This document shows positions 28,168 to 37,324 of a stretch of 64,000 nucleotides of DNA, piece by piece. Below the pieces are notes generated by a model that was not told where the DNA came from, did not search any database, and was given only the letters and a program-made list of their open reading frames with translations. Position numbers and translations under genes: made by a program. Every line of letters starts with the position of its first letter. The stretch's first letter is position 1. Source of the DNA: a virus; the IMG/VR virus record IMGVR_UViG_3300018429_000002, positions 1 to 64,000 of that record. One strand, 5' to 3'.

Positions 28168-30801
28168 GTGGCGACATTAGGCCGGCTAACGACGGTATTT
28201 GATGCCGACACCGTCAAGTTTAAGGCGGGCTCCGCGGAAGTTCAAAAAGGACTTGCTGGCGTCGAGAAGTCCATCAATAGCGTATCTAGTTCCGCCCGAG
28301 GCTTTGCCGGCGGCATCCTACCGGGACTCGCAAGCATTTCAGAAATCATTCAGGGAATTCCGCAGATCGGACGACTTGCAGGCGGGCTGATCCGTCCGCT
28401 AACCGATGCTGCAGAAGAAGGCATCCGTCTCAATATGGTTTTGGAGACGGCTAAAATAGGATTTGAGGGCGTTGCGGGAAGCGCGGAGAAGTCAGGAAAG
28501 CATATTGCTGCTTTGATGGCATTTGGGCAGTCTTCCCCCTTCAGATTTGAAGGACTATTAGAAGCCTCACGGTTCATGACTGCCTTTGGTTTTGAACTTG
28601 ACGAGCAGATTCCAAAATTAACAGTCTGGGGCAACGCGCTTGCCGCATCTGGTGAACTGTCAGCCTCCAAGGTTCAGGATGTGGTGCGAGCGTTTGGGCA
28701 AATGCGGATGGCGGGCAGAGTCAACGCTCAAGATATGAACCAGTTGACGAATGCAAATATTCCCGGCTGGGAATTGCTTGCAAAAGCCATTGGAAAGACC
28801 GTCGCACAAACGCGAAAACTTTCCGAGGCTGGAAAACTGGAAGGCAAGTCGGCGGTCGAAGCTATTACGGCGATGATGGCCCAAGAGCCGCGCTTCAAGG
28901 ACATGATGAAGCGCATGGAGGGAACGGGCGCAGGACGGCTAAGCGCCGCTCAGGACGTTATTCAGTTCGCCCAGGCTAAAGCAACGACATCGCTGACTCA
29001 GGATATTTCCACAACCTTGGGCGCGGCGCTTCAGAGACAGAACGTAGTTAGTGAATTGGCTGGCTCGATTAACAACGCTATCACGCCCGTTTCCGCATTG
29101 ATAAGAACGGCGGCGGTTGGCGTTCTGGGAGGCGGATTAACGTCAGGATTTATCGAGGGAATTCAGGCCGGGAAGGATGCGGTCAAGGCTGCGGTGGGTG
29201 ACTTCGCGTTAGACGGCATCATTGGAACGGCAAAGGGCTGGCTGGGCATTCAATCCCCCTCCACAGTGTTCTATGACATGGGGCTAATGTCTGCGCAGGG
29301 CTTTGCTTTAGGACTACAAGAAGGATTCAGAGATAACCCAATAGTCAGAGAACTGGAAAAGCTGCTTGAAGATCCGCGAATGCGAGCATTTTTTGAAGCT
29401 ATCAAAAAAGCTGAGGGCGGTTCATTAAATGTTATGGCCGGGGGCCGCAGAGTGGATTCCGGCGCTCAACATCCCGGCGAGGTGGTGCCTAAGTCTCAAT
29501 GGTTTCGCGGCGACAAAGGCCGCAGTTCAGCCGCCGGGAACTACCAGATCACGCGGACAAACTGGCGTGTGATCGCCGCAGAGCTAGGCCTCGATAACTT
29601 CTCAGATCCGCATCAACAATTGCTGGCCGCTGTGAAGTTGTTTAGAGATCGCCGGGAAGGGGCGGGCGTCCAGGCATTGCAAAGTGGTGACATCGTAGGA
29701 GCCCGTAATGTGGCGGCGCTAGATTGGACTTCGACTCCTGGTTCAAAGATTGGCGGTGGCGGTCAAGTTGGCGCAAACAAGTGGATGGGTCATTACAATC
29801 AAGCACTGTCGTCGATGTCAGTTGGTGGTCGTGAAGTTTCGTCTAGTAATCCGTTCCCCGTTTACCTCGTTACCGGAGGCGTTGGGGGTAATGGTAGTCC
29901 CTTGATGTCGTTCGGCGCTCCTCAAAACGCAGAACGCTCGGGCGCAATGCGACCGGCTGGATTTACTGACCTGACTGACGCGCAGGCCGGAATGGTCGTT
30001 GATCGATTCAAAGCCGCACGAGGCGAGGTCTTAGCCACAACTACCGCCGCCAATAACCTAACGATCTCATTCAAGGCAGTGGCAGAGGTCGCGGGAATAG
30101 CGGCAGAGCAAAGTCAGGGGCAGGCCTTAGCCGCAGGCGAATGGGCCAAGGTAGTTATTCAACAGACCGACGATCTGGGCACACGTCTGCGTGACATTTC
30201 AGACTCGTTACCAACATTTAGAGAGAACTTTAATGACATCGTTTCCGGCTTACCCGAAGGTCTGGGAAATATTTTTGGTGATGCCGTGCATGAGTGGGAT
30301 CTAACCATGAAGGGATTTCTGACATCGCTCGGGCAAGGCGTGCAGCGGACACTATCGGACATTGCATCGATGGTGGCTTCAAGTGCTATTAAGAACGCCT
30401 TTGCCGAACTACTTGCGGGGTTATCATCGGGCGCGGGTAAAGGCGGATTCTGGGGCGGATTGCTTAAGACTATCTTTGGCGCTGCCGTTGGCGGGGCGGC
30501 GGGTGGCGCTGGGGGTGGCGGCGGGAGTGGATATGCGGGAATGGGTAACGTTTATGTTGGCGGGTACGCTTCTGGCGGTATCGTTCCAGGCGTAGATCGC
30601 GGATACGATTCCGTTCCGGCTATGCTTACACCCGGCGAGCTGGTTTTAACAAAGGAACAGCAGCGGGGAATGGGCCAGCAGGTCGTGAATAAGTATTACA
30701 CGATTAATTTACCGCCCGCGCCTAACTCAAGCTATAACCCGCGACGTTCGGCAAGGCAGCACGCGGACATGGTTCTCGCCGCATTGCAGGGGGCGCAATA
30801 A
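28168..30801 (+). CDS. Tape measure protein with embedded GH104 lysozyme domain
   Basis: 877 residues from GTG, directly after the GT stop. The N-terminal 270 residues are the usual tape-measure domain (SPFRFEGLLEASRFMTAFGF, IPGWELLAKAIGK at 198-210). Residues about 405-520 match lambda-R-type GH104 transglycosylases: Glu416 in IKKAEGG, then GRSSAAGNYQITRTNW (451-466) and SDPHQQLLAAVKLFRDR. The Gly-rich C-terminus has hydrophobic stretches. It sets tail length and opens peptidoglycan during DNA entry. Confidence 0.88.
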   Translation: MATLGRLTTVFDADTVKFKAGSAEVQKGLAGVEKSINSVSSSARGFAGGILPGLASISEIIQGIPQIGRLAGGLIRPLTDAAEEGIRLNMVLETAKIGFEGVAGSAEKSGKHIAALMAFGQSSPFRFEGLLEASRFMTAFGFELDEQIPKLTVWGNALAASGELSASKVQDVVRAFGQMRMAGRVNAQDMNQLTNANIPGWELLAKAIGKTVAQTRKLSEAGKLEGKSAVEAITAMMAQEPRFKDMMKRMEGTGAGRLSAAQDVIQFAQAKATTSLTQDISTTLGAALQRQNVVSELAGSINNAITPVSALIRTAAVGVLGGGLTSGFIEGIQAGKDAVKAAVGDFALDGIIGTAKGWLGIQSPSTVFYDMGLMSAQGFALGLQEGFRDNPIVRELEKLLEDPRMRAFFEAIKKAEGGSLNVMAGGRRVDSGAQHPGEVVPKSQWFRGDKGRSSAAGNYQITRTNWRVIAAELGLDNFSDPHQQLLAAVKLFRDRREGAGVQALQSGDIVGARNVAALDWTSTPGSKIGGGGQVGANKWMGHYNQALSSMSVGGREVSSSNPFPVYLVTGGVGGNGSPLMSFGAPQNAERSGAMRPAGFTDLTDAQAGMVVDRFKAARGEVLATTTAANNLTISFKAVAEVAGIAAEQSQGQALAAGEWAKVVIQQTDDLGTRLRDISDSLPTFRENFNDIVSGLPEGLGNIFGDAVHEWDLTMKGFLTSLGQGVQRTLSDIASMVASSAIKNAFAELLAGLSSGAGKGGFWGGLLKTIFGAAVGGAAGGAGGGGGSGYAGMGNVYVGGYASGGIVPGVDRGYDSVPAMLTPGELVLTKEQQRGMGQQVVNKYYTINLPPAPNSSYNPRRSARQHADMVLAALQGAQ

Positions 30802-31532
30802 TGGCCGTTGTATACCTCTTTGATGAGATTCTTTTGGATCCTGATATCTTCGTTGCGGGTGGGGCGTTGGGTGGCCCAACCTACAGCAACACAATGGCGC
30901 GCAATGCTCAGACAGGCATCCGCAAGGTGAATATTGGAAGGCTAGACTTTCAGCAGGAGTGGAATGTCCAAACTGAACTAATGACACCCGCTCGCCTTGC
31001 CTACTTCATGAATTTCTGGGGTGGTGGCTACGGCTCGGGCTATGGCTTTCGAGCCGTGATCGTCTCTGACTTCTACATGATCGACGAGGTGATCGGAATA
31101 GGCGACGGAGCACAGACGATCTTTCCGATAGTTAAAAAGTACATGCGCCCAGGCGCGAGCCACTCATACTCTCGACGCATTATCAAGCCGGTCGTGAATT
31201 CGCTTTTAGCGGTGGGTGGAGTTTCGCTATTTGAGCCAAACGGATCTACATCCCGAGTGATTCCAAGCGTGAGAGGGCAAGGGCAAAACGTCCCAGCATT
31301 CACCGTCAAACTTAACGATACGCCCACGGCTGCTTACACTGTAAACAACGTCACGGGCAACCTGATCATGACTTCCGCGCCGGGAGTAGGCGTGCTAGTC
31401 AAGGTGTCTTGTGAGTTCGACACTCCCGTCAGATTCTTGAATAACGCGGTTCAGATGAAACCCGACACGGCGAGCGAAATGAGCGGATTACAACTGGGAG
31501 AAATCTTGCCCGCCGAACTTGGGATAGCCTAA
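30801..31532 (+). CDS. Distal tail protein (DUF2460)
   Basis: 243 residues, TAATG overlap with the tape measure. RKVNIGRLDFQQEWNVQTEL and ARLAYFMNFWGGGYGSGYGF with FRAVIVSDFYM match DUF2460 (gp12-type of gene transfer agents). First of the GTA-like tail-tip set. Its stop overlaps the convergent stop of the minus-strand gene. Confidence 0.8.
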   Translation: MAVVYLFDEILLDPDIFVAGGALGGPTYSNTMARNAQTGIRKVNIGRLDFQQEWNVQTELMTPARLAYFMNFWGGGYGSGYGFRAVIVSDFYMIDEVIGIGDGAQTIFPIVKKYMRPGASHSYSRRIIKPVVNSLLAVGGVSLFEPNGSTSRVIPSVRGQGQNVPAFTVKLNDTPTAAYTVNNVTGNLIMTSAPGVGVLVKVSCEFDTPVRFLNNAVQMKPDTASEMSGLQLGEILPAELGIA

Positions 31533-32095
31533 TTCCGTCGATCTATTATTTTCCGAGCCTCTAGAGCGGCCCCCTTGTATTTTTGAGCATACATTGCCAG
31601 GAGAGCATCGCAAGCGGCGGAACTTCTGAGCCTGCGACGCTGGGCAAGAATCTCAGTTTCTCTAGCACTCTTACCTATAGCCTCCCCCAATATTTCAAAA
31701 GCGGGAACCCCAATATCAGACAACGCAATGAGATTTAGATATACCGCATCGTCTCTGCCGTTTTTTAGCGAAGCCATTCGCCCTACCAATTCTGAGTAGC
31801 CCTGATCGTTAAAGTCTAACGCTGCCGCCATGTCGCCACATGGGGTGAGGATTAACATAATCTGCTTCGGCTTAAATCCCGCAACGATTAGCCGCTGCGA
31901 AATGCCAATCAACCCGGACTGATACGGAGTCTCGCTGGAGTAGGCAGCGAGTTGCGCCGCAAGGTACTCAGCTTCGGGCTTAGATTTTAGTAGTCGAGTA
32001 AAGAGTGGTATCGCGTCCTGAGCAGATGTCTGACCATTTGCGAGAGTTGGAAACGAGAGCAGCAGAATCGCCAACGTCAATATGAAGGCTTTCAT
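31529..32095 (-). CDS. Secreted tape-measure-like protein, superinfection-exclusion candidate
   Basis: 188 residues from an ATG (complement 32093-32095). Signal peptide MKAFILTLAILLLSFPTLAN, cleavage near 20-23. The mature part aligns by eye with tape-measure residues ~112-250 of this phage: QLAAYSSETPYQSGLIGISQ with ALMAFGQSSPFRFEGLLEAS, and IGVPAFEILGEAIGKS with ANIPGWELLAKAIGKT. Own promoter; antiparallel in the middle of the tail operon, the place of a lysogenic-conversion gene. It likely acts in the periplasm against an incoming phage's tail tip or tape measure (inference). Confidence 0.7.
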   Translation of the reverse strand: MKAFILTLAILLLSFPTLANGQTSAQDAIPLFTRLLKSKPEAEYLAAQLAAYSSETPYQSGLIGISQRLIVAGFKPKQIMLILTPCGDMAAALDFNDQGYSELVGRMASLKNGRDDAVYLNLIALSDIGVPAFEILGEAIGKSARETEILAQRRRLRSSAACDALLAMYAQKYKGAALEARKIIDRRN

Positions 32096-32110
32096 AGTTA
32101 GCGGAGATGC

Positions 32111-32140
32111 TACGCCTCCAGGTATCCGCCTGTCAAAAAA
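32111..32140 (-). promoter_or_regulatory. Promoter of the secreted minus-strand gene
   Basis: On the minus strand TTGACA, 18 bp, TAGCAT, about 15 bases before the ATG. It is the house-keeping type, unlike the late promoter, so the gene can be expressed in the lysogen. Confidence 0.6.
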
Positions 32141-32175
32141 CTTAAACCCTCGTTTCCCTCTACACTTGGCATCCG

Positions 32176-33003
32176 ATGCCAGTATCCGCAGAGTTAATTG
32201 ACCATCTCGCTTCAAATTGCACCTTCCTTTGTGCTATCTGGAAAATGACAGCGGCGGATGGGACGGTTGCCGCCTACGCTGCTCACACGCGGAGCCTGAC
32301 CTTTGACTCCCAACTCTACACCGCCGCCCCGGTTGAGCCTACCCGCTTCTCCCGAACCCTCGGCGTCTCGAAAGCCGATCACGTTGAACTATTCGGAATC
32401 TTTGACGACATCGTGACAGAGGAAGACGTTCAGGGTGGAAGATGGAAAAACGCCAAGATAGTTTTCGAGTATGTGAACTATTTGGATCTGACAATGGGTT
32501 CAGTGGGTCGCATGAAAGGTCAAGCCGGAAAATTCACGATCAACAACGGGACATTCAACGTTGAACTTCGCTCGCTTTCCGATCTGCTCAGTCAAGAGAT
32601 AGGCCAACTCACGAGCCCGCTCGATCGTCGCCGCCGTCTGGAAGATTTAGGCATCGACACCGCCCCGTTTATCTTCGCCCGAACAGTCACAGCAGTTGCG
32701 GATCGGATGAATTTCACGGTAGGCGGAACGGCTAAAGATGACAATTACTTCCAGTATGGACGGGTAGTTTGGAGCGGTGGAGACAACGAAGATTTAGAGA
32801 TGGAGATCAAGGCGAATGTTGGTAACGCAATTGAACTTCAGTTGCCAATGCTGAACGCGATCGAAGTGGGCGACACCGTTGATCTCTATGCCGGATATGA
32901 CGGCACAAGGGAAATGTGCAGAGATAAATTTAACGCAATGGAAGGCTTTGACGGCGAATGCGATCTTCCCGGAATTAAAGGGGTCATAACGTTTCCAGAA
33001 TGA
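32176..33003 (+). CDS. Tail-tip hub component (DUF2163 / BR0599 type)
   Basis: 275 residues. LCAIWKMTAADGTVAAYAAH (W-x2-T-x2-DG) and KIVFEYVNYLDLTMGSVGRM, with C-terminal YDGTREMCRDKFNAMEGFDG (C-x2-KF-N), are the hallmarks of DUF2163 hub proteins that follow DUF2460. Overlaps the NlpC gene by four bases. Confidence 0.82.
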   Translation: MPVSAELIDHLASNCTFLCAIWKMTAADGTVAAYAAHTRSLTFDSQLYTAAPVEPTRFSRTLGVSKADHVELFGIFDDIVTEEDVQGGRWKNAKIVFEYVNYLDLTMGSVGRMKGQAGKFTINNGTFNVELRSLSDLLSQEIGQLTSPLDRRRRLEDLGIDTAPFIFARTVTAVADRMNFTVGGTAKDDNYFQYGRVVWSGGDNEDLEMEIKANVGNAIELQLPMLNAIEVGDTVDLYAGYDGTREMCRDKFNAMEGFDGECDLPGIKGVITFPE

Positions 33004-33440
33004 GCACGCTAGCTGAAAGAATTGTTACCGAGGCTGAGGGCTATGTCGGCACTCCCTTTTTGCATCAGGGGAGACTGAAAGGCCTTGGGATCGACTGCGC
33101 CCACTTTGTTGCGAACGTGATCAACGCGGCCCGTGCTAATACGCCAGACATCAAAATTCCTCACGACTACAGACGGCGAGAAGATGGCACAATCATGATG
33201 GGGCTACTTGGGGCTAACGCAGACTTTGTGCCTACCGAAGAAAGGCAACCGGGCGACGTGCTGGCCTTGTGTGATGAAGCGTTGCGATTTCCTGGCATTC
33301 CCCGACACTTAGCCTTCGTTAAAGAAGTCACGCCGAAAACCACGTTTATCATTCACGCATCCGAGCACGGAGTTAGATCGCACCGCATGGACGCGAGATG
33401 GATGCGGCGGATTCATTCTGTGTGGAGGGCGCACGAATGA
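33000..33440 (+). CDS. NlpC/P60 tail peptidase
   Basis: 146 residues. Catalytic Cys33 in GLGIDCAHFV and His103 in PRHLAFVKE, with PGDVLAL between them, match the phage NlpC/P60 family. It cuts peptidoglycan cross-links or acts as a tail-tip plug. Overlaps the next ATG (ATGATG). Confidence 0.85.
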   Translation: MSTLAERIVTEAEGYVGTPFLHQGRLKGLGIDCAHFVANVINAARANTPDIKIPHDYRRREDGTIMMGLLGANADFVPTEERQPGDVLALCDEALRFPGIPRHLAFVKEVTPKTTFIIHASEHGVRSHRMDARWMRRIHSVWRAHE

Positions 33441-36400
33441 TGATTCGAGAGGCGATAGAAAGATACAAAGAGATCGCCGCTAAGAAACGAGCGGAACTTG
33501 ACGCCGCTTTAGAAGCGGGCCAAGTAGCCGATCCTGTCTCTATCGGAATTTCAATAGCGATCTCCGTGGCACTCTCTGCCGCGTCATACTTAGTTGCAAC
33601 TGCTCTTGCTCCAAAGCCTCCACGTCAACAGCAAGGGAAGTTAGCCGGATCGCTTCAGTTGATGAACTCCGAACAGGGATTGTTCATTCCTGAAATCTAC
33701 GGAGCAGGCCCAGAAGTAACTTTAGTCACTGGGGCGAATCCAACATGGCAGAATCTTACAAACACTACAGGGGGCGCTGACGGCTCGATAACGAAGACAG
33801 GCGGCTCGCCCACCGCTTACGATGCGGGAGCAAGCCACAACGTCTCTGTGACTGCAGGAGATGCCTTTATCGAGGTGATTGCGGGCACGGGGCCAGCCTC
33901 TGTGGGGTTTGTTACGACCGCATCACCTACGATTGACGATGATTTACTTTTCGGCGTGCAGTGGCATTCTGAGGGTACTTGTCATGTAAACATCGGCGGG
34001 GCAAATTATCCCGTTGGACACTGGACAACCGGCGACACGTTCCGGGTCGAGATCCGTAAAGGGCGCTTTCGTCTGTTCAAGAATTCTGCTGAGTTGTCTC
34101 GCTTCTCTGCTCCGGTTCCCACTGTGGTTTATCCCCTTCACCTTGGGATCATCATGTATGCCTCGGGCGCGGGAGTATCGAACACAAAGGTCAAGATTGC
34201 GGATATTGGAGAACCACCGAATGCCGGGCGGGGCGGGGTGAAGGTTCCAGCGATGATCGTCTGGACTTCCCGTATAAGAAAAAACGTTTCAGTCACTCAG
34301 CAACCAGTACAGGGAGGCAAAGGCGGAGGATCGCGAAGTCAAACGATTGAGAACATAACCTACGACATTGATGTCCGCCTGAACTATGCCAATTACGGTC
34401 CACACAGACTCATTCGAGAGTATGGCAACGCAGACATTCTGATCGATCAATACACACAATCAGCGAATCCCACCGGAGTCCATGATCCGACTATTGATCC
34501 CGACGCTCCTTACGATCCAACCGCCCCGCCGGATCCACAGCCGGATTATCCGACACCTATTGCGCGGGTCAACGCTGATATTGACTTCGATGGTGACGAC
34601 GTAGGAACTGGAGCAATTCAAGCGGGCGGGTCTTCGTTCGCGGTCTACCCTGGTAATGACACTCAAGACCCTGATCCCACCGAAGAAGGGGACGTTGATG
34701 CGCGGTATGGTGCTGGATCAACGCCTGCACATAGAAACCGCTCGGGAATCGTCCACAAGCAGTTTGACTTGTCTCGATGGTCGGGAATGGTTCCAAACTT
34801 CACAGCCGCATGGGAGCACACCGTACTGAAGACGATTGACGCGATCTTTGCATCGTTCTGCGAGCGCGTAAACGTCTTAGCGGCGGATGATGATTATGAC
34901 TTCACTGGACTCTCGGAAATTGCTTCTCGGGGAATGTTGATTTCGGGCCGGCTGTTCAAACCGTCAGAGGTGATCGACTCGCCGGAAATTCAACTTGCCT
35001 ATAACTACTTTGTGACCGAAGCGGAAGGCCAGATTATTGGCTACGAGGAAGGTGACGAGCCAACACTTGAGATTGATGACACAGAAGTGGGCTGGTTGGA
35101 CGGTGAGGCAGATGTCCCTGACATCATTCCCGAACTGGAGTCTTTGTTAGTTTCAGAGATTTCCTTGCCTCGCCAGATAGACGTTAAATCCATTGATCCC
35201 GACGATGACTGGGACGCGACGACGGCTAGTGCGCAGAGGCAAGTTACCGAAGGCGTCAGCACGGAATTACTTGAGATCGCGATCACGCAACTGGCAGAAG
35301 AACGGAGGGCAACGGCTCAGAGAGCTTTGTATCGAAGGCACGCATCCAACGCGGGGCACAAATTCACTCTACCCTGGACCTATCTCTATATTTACCCAGG
35401 CTACAGATTGATAATTAATCGGGCGGAAGGCTTTACCCACACTTTGCGACTAACCTCAGTCTCTGGTGGTATTGGCGTGCTGGATTGTGAGGGGGTCGCA
35501 TTACAGCCTGCCGTATTCAATCAACCTGCTACCGGACCAAACGGCCCAGGTAATCCGCCGCCTCAACAGATTCCCGCCATGACCGTGATGTCTTTGCTTG
35601 ATACTCCGTTATTGAGAGAAGAAGACGCTGGCAAGGTTGGACAGTATGTTGTCGGGACTCCTCGGACTGGATTCAATCAGGCTTGGCGAGGATTTGGCCT
35701 CGTGATGTTCAAGAACAACGAGTGGATCCCGAAAGCTAGCTCAGAATTACCGGGCACGATTGGAACAGTGGTCAGCGTGACGGGACTCTCTGACGATCCT
35801 GAAACCATCGATCTCGTTGGTGAAATCGTTGTTGACCTGTACGGAACAACTCAAACCCTTTCGAGCGTGACTGAACCGGACATTGAGGGCGGCGCGAATC
35901 TTGGATTGTTCGGAAACATGCTGGGCAACTTTGCCGACGCAACGCAGGAAGCAGGATTCCCAAATCGCTGGACGCTAACCACGTTATTGAATGGGCAGAA
36001 AGACACGGTGGCTTATATCAACGAGGTGGCAGCGGGCGATCGCTTTGTCCTGATCAATGAAGCGGTCAAGTTCTTTTCGATGGAACTGGAAGACCTCAAC
36101 ACCGAGTTTGATTATCGGGCCATCACTGTCGGGCAGTCATTAGATGACGCGGCAACGATTCCGTTTACATGGACTGGTGGAACGGTTCGAGATCGCACGG
36201 TCTCAGGCGTGGTTATCGTTACGGATGAAAGCGATGACACCTTGGTTTGGTTTACGGGACGCCCACGACCCGGCGACTTAAACGCGAGATATGTTGTAGA
36301 GGTATGGGCTGATACTGGCCGAAGCGATCCGGCTGAACTTTTAGGGACTCTCCCGGTAGAAGAAGTCTCTACGCATCCGGCTTTGATCGTTGCCAGCACA

Positions 36401-36454
36401 ACTGGGAGCGGCACATGGGGAGGCGGGTCAGATATGCCCGACGAAGAATCATGA
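33437..36454 (+). CDS. Central tail-tip / host-specificity protein
   Basis: 1005 residues. An N-terminal helix with hydrophobic part (SIGISIAISVALSAASYLVA) and LAPKPPRQQQGKLAGSLQLM, then hub-like beta domains and a long central region with DYDFTGLSEIASRGML, then C-terminal fibre-like domains. By order (after NlpC) and size it equals the GTA gp15/lambda J slot. An internal lectin-like insertion (residues about 105-260) may bind receptor sugars. Confidence 0.75.
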   Translation: MMIREAIERYKEIAAKKRAELDAALEAGQVADPVSIGISIAISVALSAASYLVATALAPKPPRQQQGKLAGSLQLMNSEQGLFIPEIYGAGPEVTLVTGANPTWQNLTNTTGGADGSITKTGGSPTAYDAGASHNVSVTAGDAFIEVIAGTGPASVGFVTTASPTIDDDLLFGVQWHSEGTCHVNIGGANYPVGHWTTGDTFRVEIRKGRFRLFKNSAELSRFSAPVPTVVYPLHLGIIMYASGAGVSNTKVKIADIGEPPNAGRGGVKVPAMIVWTSRIRKNVSVTQQPVQGGKGGGSRSQTIENITYDIDVRLNYANYGPHRLIREYGNADILIDQYTQSANPTGVHDPTIDPDAPYDPTAPPDPQPDYPTPIARVNADIDFDGDDVGTGAIQAGGSSFAVYPGNDTQDPDPTEEGDVDARYGAGSTPAHRNRSGIVHKQFDLSRWSGMVPNFTAAWEHTVLKTIDAIFASFCERVNVLAADDDYDFTGLSEIASRGMLISGRLFKPSEVIDSPEIQLAYNYFVTEAEGQIIGYEEGDEPTLEIDDTEVGWLDGEADVPDIIPELESLLVSEISLPRQIDVKSIDPDDDWDATTASAQRQVTEGVSTELLEIAITQLAEERRATAQRALYRRHASNAGHKFTLPWTYLYIYPGYRLIINRAEGFTHTLRLTSVSGGIGVLDCEGVALQPAVFNQPATGPNGPGNPPPQQIPAMTVMSLLDTPLLREEDAGKVGQYVVGTPRTGFNQAWRGFGLVMFKNNEWIPKASSELPGTIGTVVSVTGLSDDPETIDLVGEIVVDLYGTTQTLSSVTEPDIEGGANLGLFGNMLGNFADATQEAGFPNRWTLTTLLNGQKDTVAYINEVAAGDRFVLINEAVKFFSMELEDLNTEFDYRAITVGQSLDDAATIPFTWTGGTVRDRTVSGVVIVTDESDDTLVWFTGRPRPGDLNARYVVEVWADTGRSDPAELLGTLPVEEVSTHPALIVASTTGSGTWGGGSDMPDEES

Positions 36455-37185
36455 TCTTAGGAAGTCTACCGAATACAGATCAGAACAACCTCATCCCGAT
36501 TGGTGACGAGACGGCGGGAGTAACGACCGAAGCGCTCACCGAGACTGATACCGCATTTAGTTTTAACATTCATGGTGGTACAGGTCTGACAGAAGGTGGA
36601 ACTGACTTGCCGGACACGTTGGTGGTAACGGTCGGACTTATGGAGCGCTCGGGTACAGATGGCCCGTGGAGCTTTACTCAGAATGATTGCGCTCTCTGGG
36701 TAAAGTGGACTCGTCCGTTTCCACCTCCCGATTTTCAATATTTAGGACTGCCGGGAACGGTTACTGAATCGTGGGGAAGTTTCGGAACTACCTTCACGCC
36801 CACCGCTAGAAAGAACGGGCGATCAGATGTAGACGTTGGCTACGTGCGACAGGGGCCGCGCTACACATTAGGCTTGGAAGGGGCGAATTACGTTGGTTAC
36901 GTTGACTATCACAGACGGGGCGGCGCGGTTCCTCGTGCCATTGTCTCTGCCCCTGCGGGTGGTTTCCCTTTTCCTCTTCGGCTGGTCATGAGCATCACAA
37001 CATCAGGCGGCGGCGTTGCGTCCCCTGCGGAGATACGCGACATCGTTCTTGAGGGGAAGCTAGGAGAAAAGGCAACTCTGACGGCAGATAATAAGACCGA
37101 GTGGGGGGTTGATTCGGCCCACCCTCATTTAAGAATTTATCAACTCGGAATTGTTCCCGGTTTCCCGGTGGACATTGATTTATAG
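36451..37185 (+). CDS. Tail-tip accessory protein
   Basis: 244 residues from an ATG that overlaps the hub stop. Beta-rich throughout (GLTEGGTDLPDTLVVTVGLM, NYVGYVDYHRRGGAVPRAIV). No enzymatic motif. Probably a virion decoration or fibre connector between hub and spike. Confidence 0.65.
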   Translation: MILGSLPNTDQNNLIPIGDETAGVTTEALTETDTAFSFNIHGGTGLTEGGTDLPDTLVVTVGLMERSGTDGPWSFTQNDCALWVKWTRPFPPPDFQYLGLPGTVTESWGSFGTTFTPTARKNGRSDVDVGYVRQGPRYTLGLEGANYVGYVDYHRRGGAVPRAIVSAPAGGFPFPLRLVMSITTSGGGVASPAEIRDIVLEGKLGEKATLTADNKTEWGVDSAHPHLRIYQLGIVPGFPVDIDL

Positions 37186-37195
37186 GAAGGCTTGT

Positions 37196-37324
37196 ATGTT
37201 TTACATATTGCTAATCTTGACCTTACTGATTGCTTCCGTTCCTGAGAAGCGAGCTAAGTCAAAGTCTTGCAGAGCACCAAAAGGTCAGGAAGTTGTTTGT
37301 TACGTTTCGCCGGAATTGAAGTAA
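37196..37324 (+). CDS. 42-residue membrane-anchored peptide
   Basis: ATG 37196 after ATAGGAAGGC. FYILLILTLLIASVP is a membrane or signal segment, and the polar remainder has two Cys (SKSCRAP, VVCYV). The TAA overlaps the spike's ATG (TAATG). A small secreted or membrane peptide, or a translational relay. Confidence 0.5.
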   Translation: MFYILLILTLLIASVPEKRAKSKSCRAPKGQEVVCYVSPELK

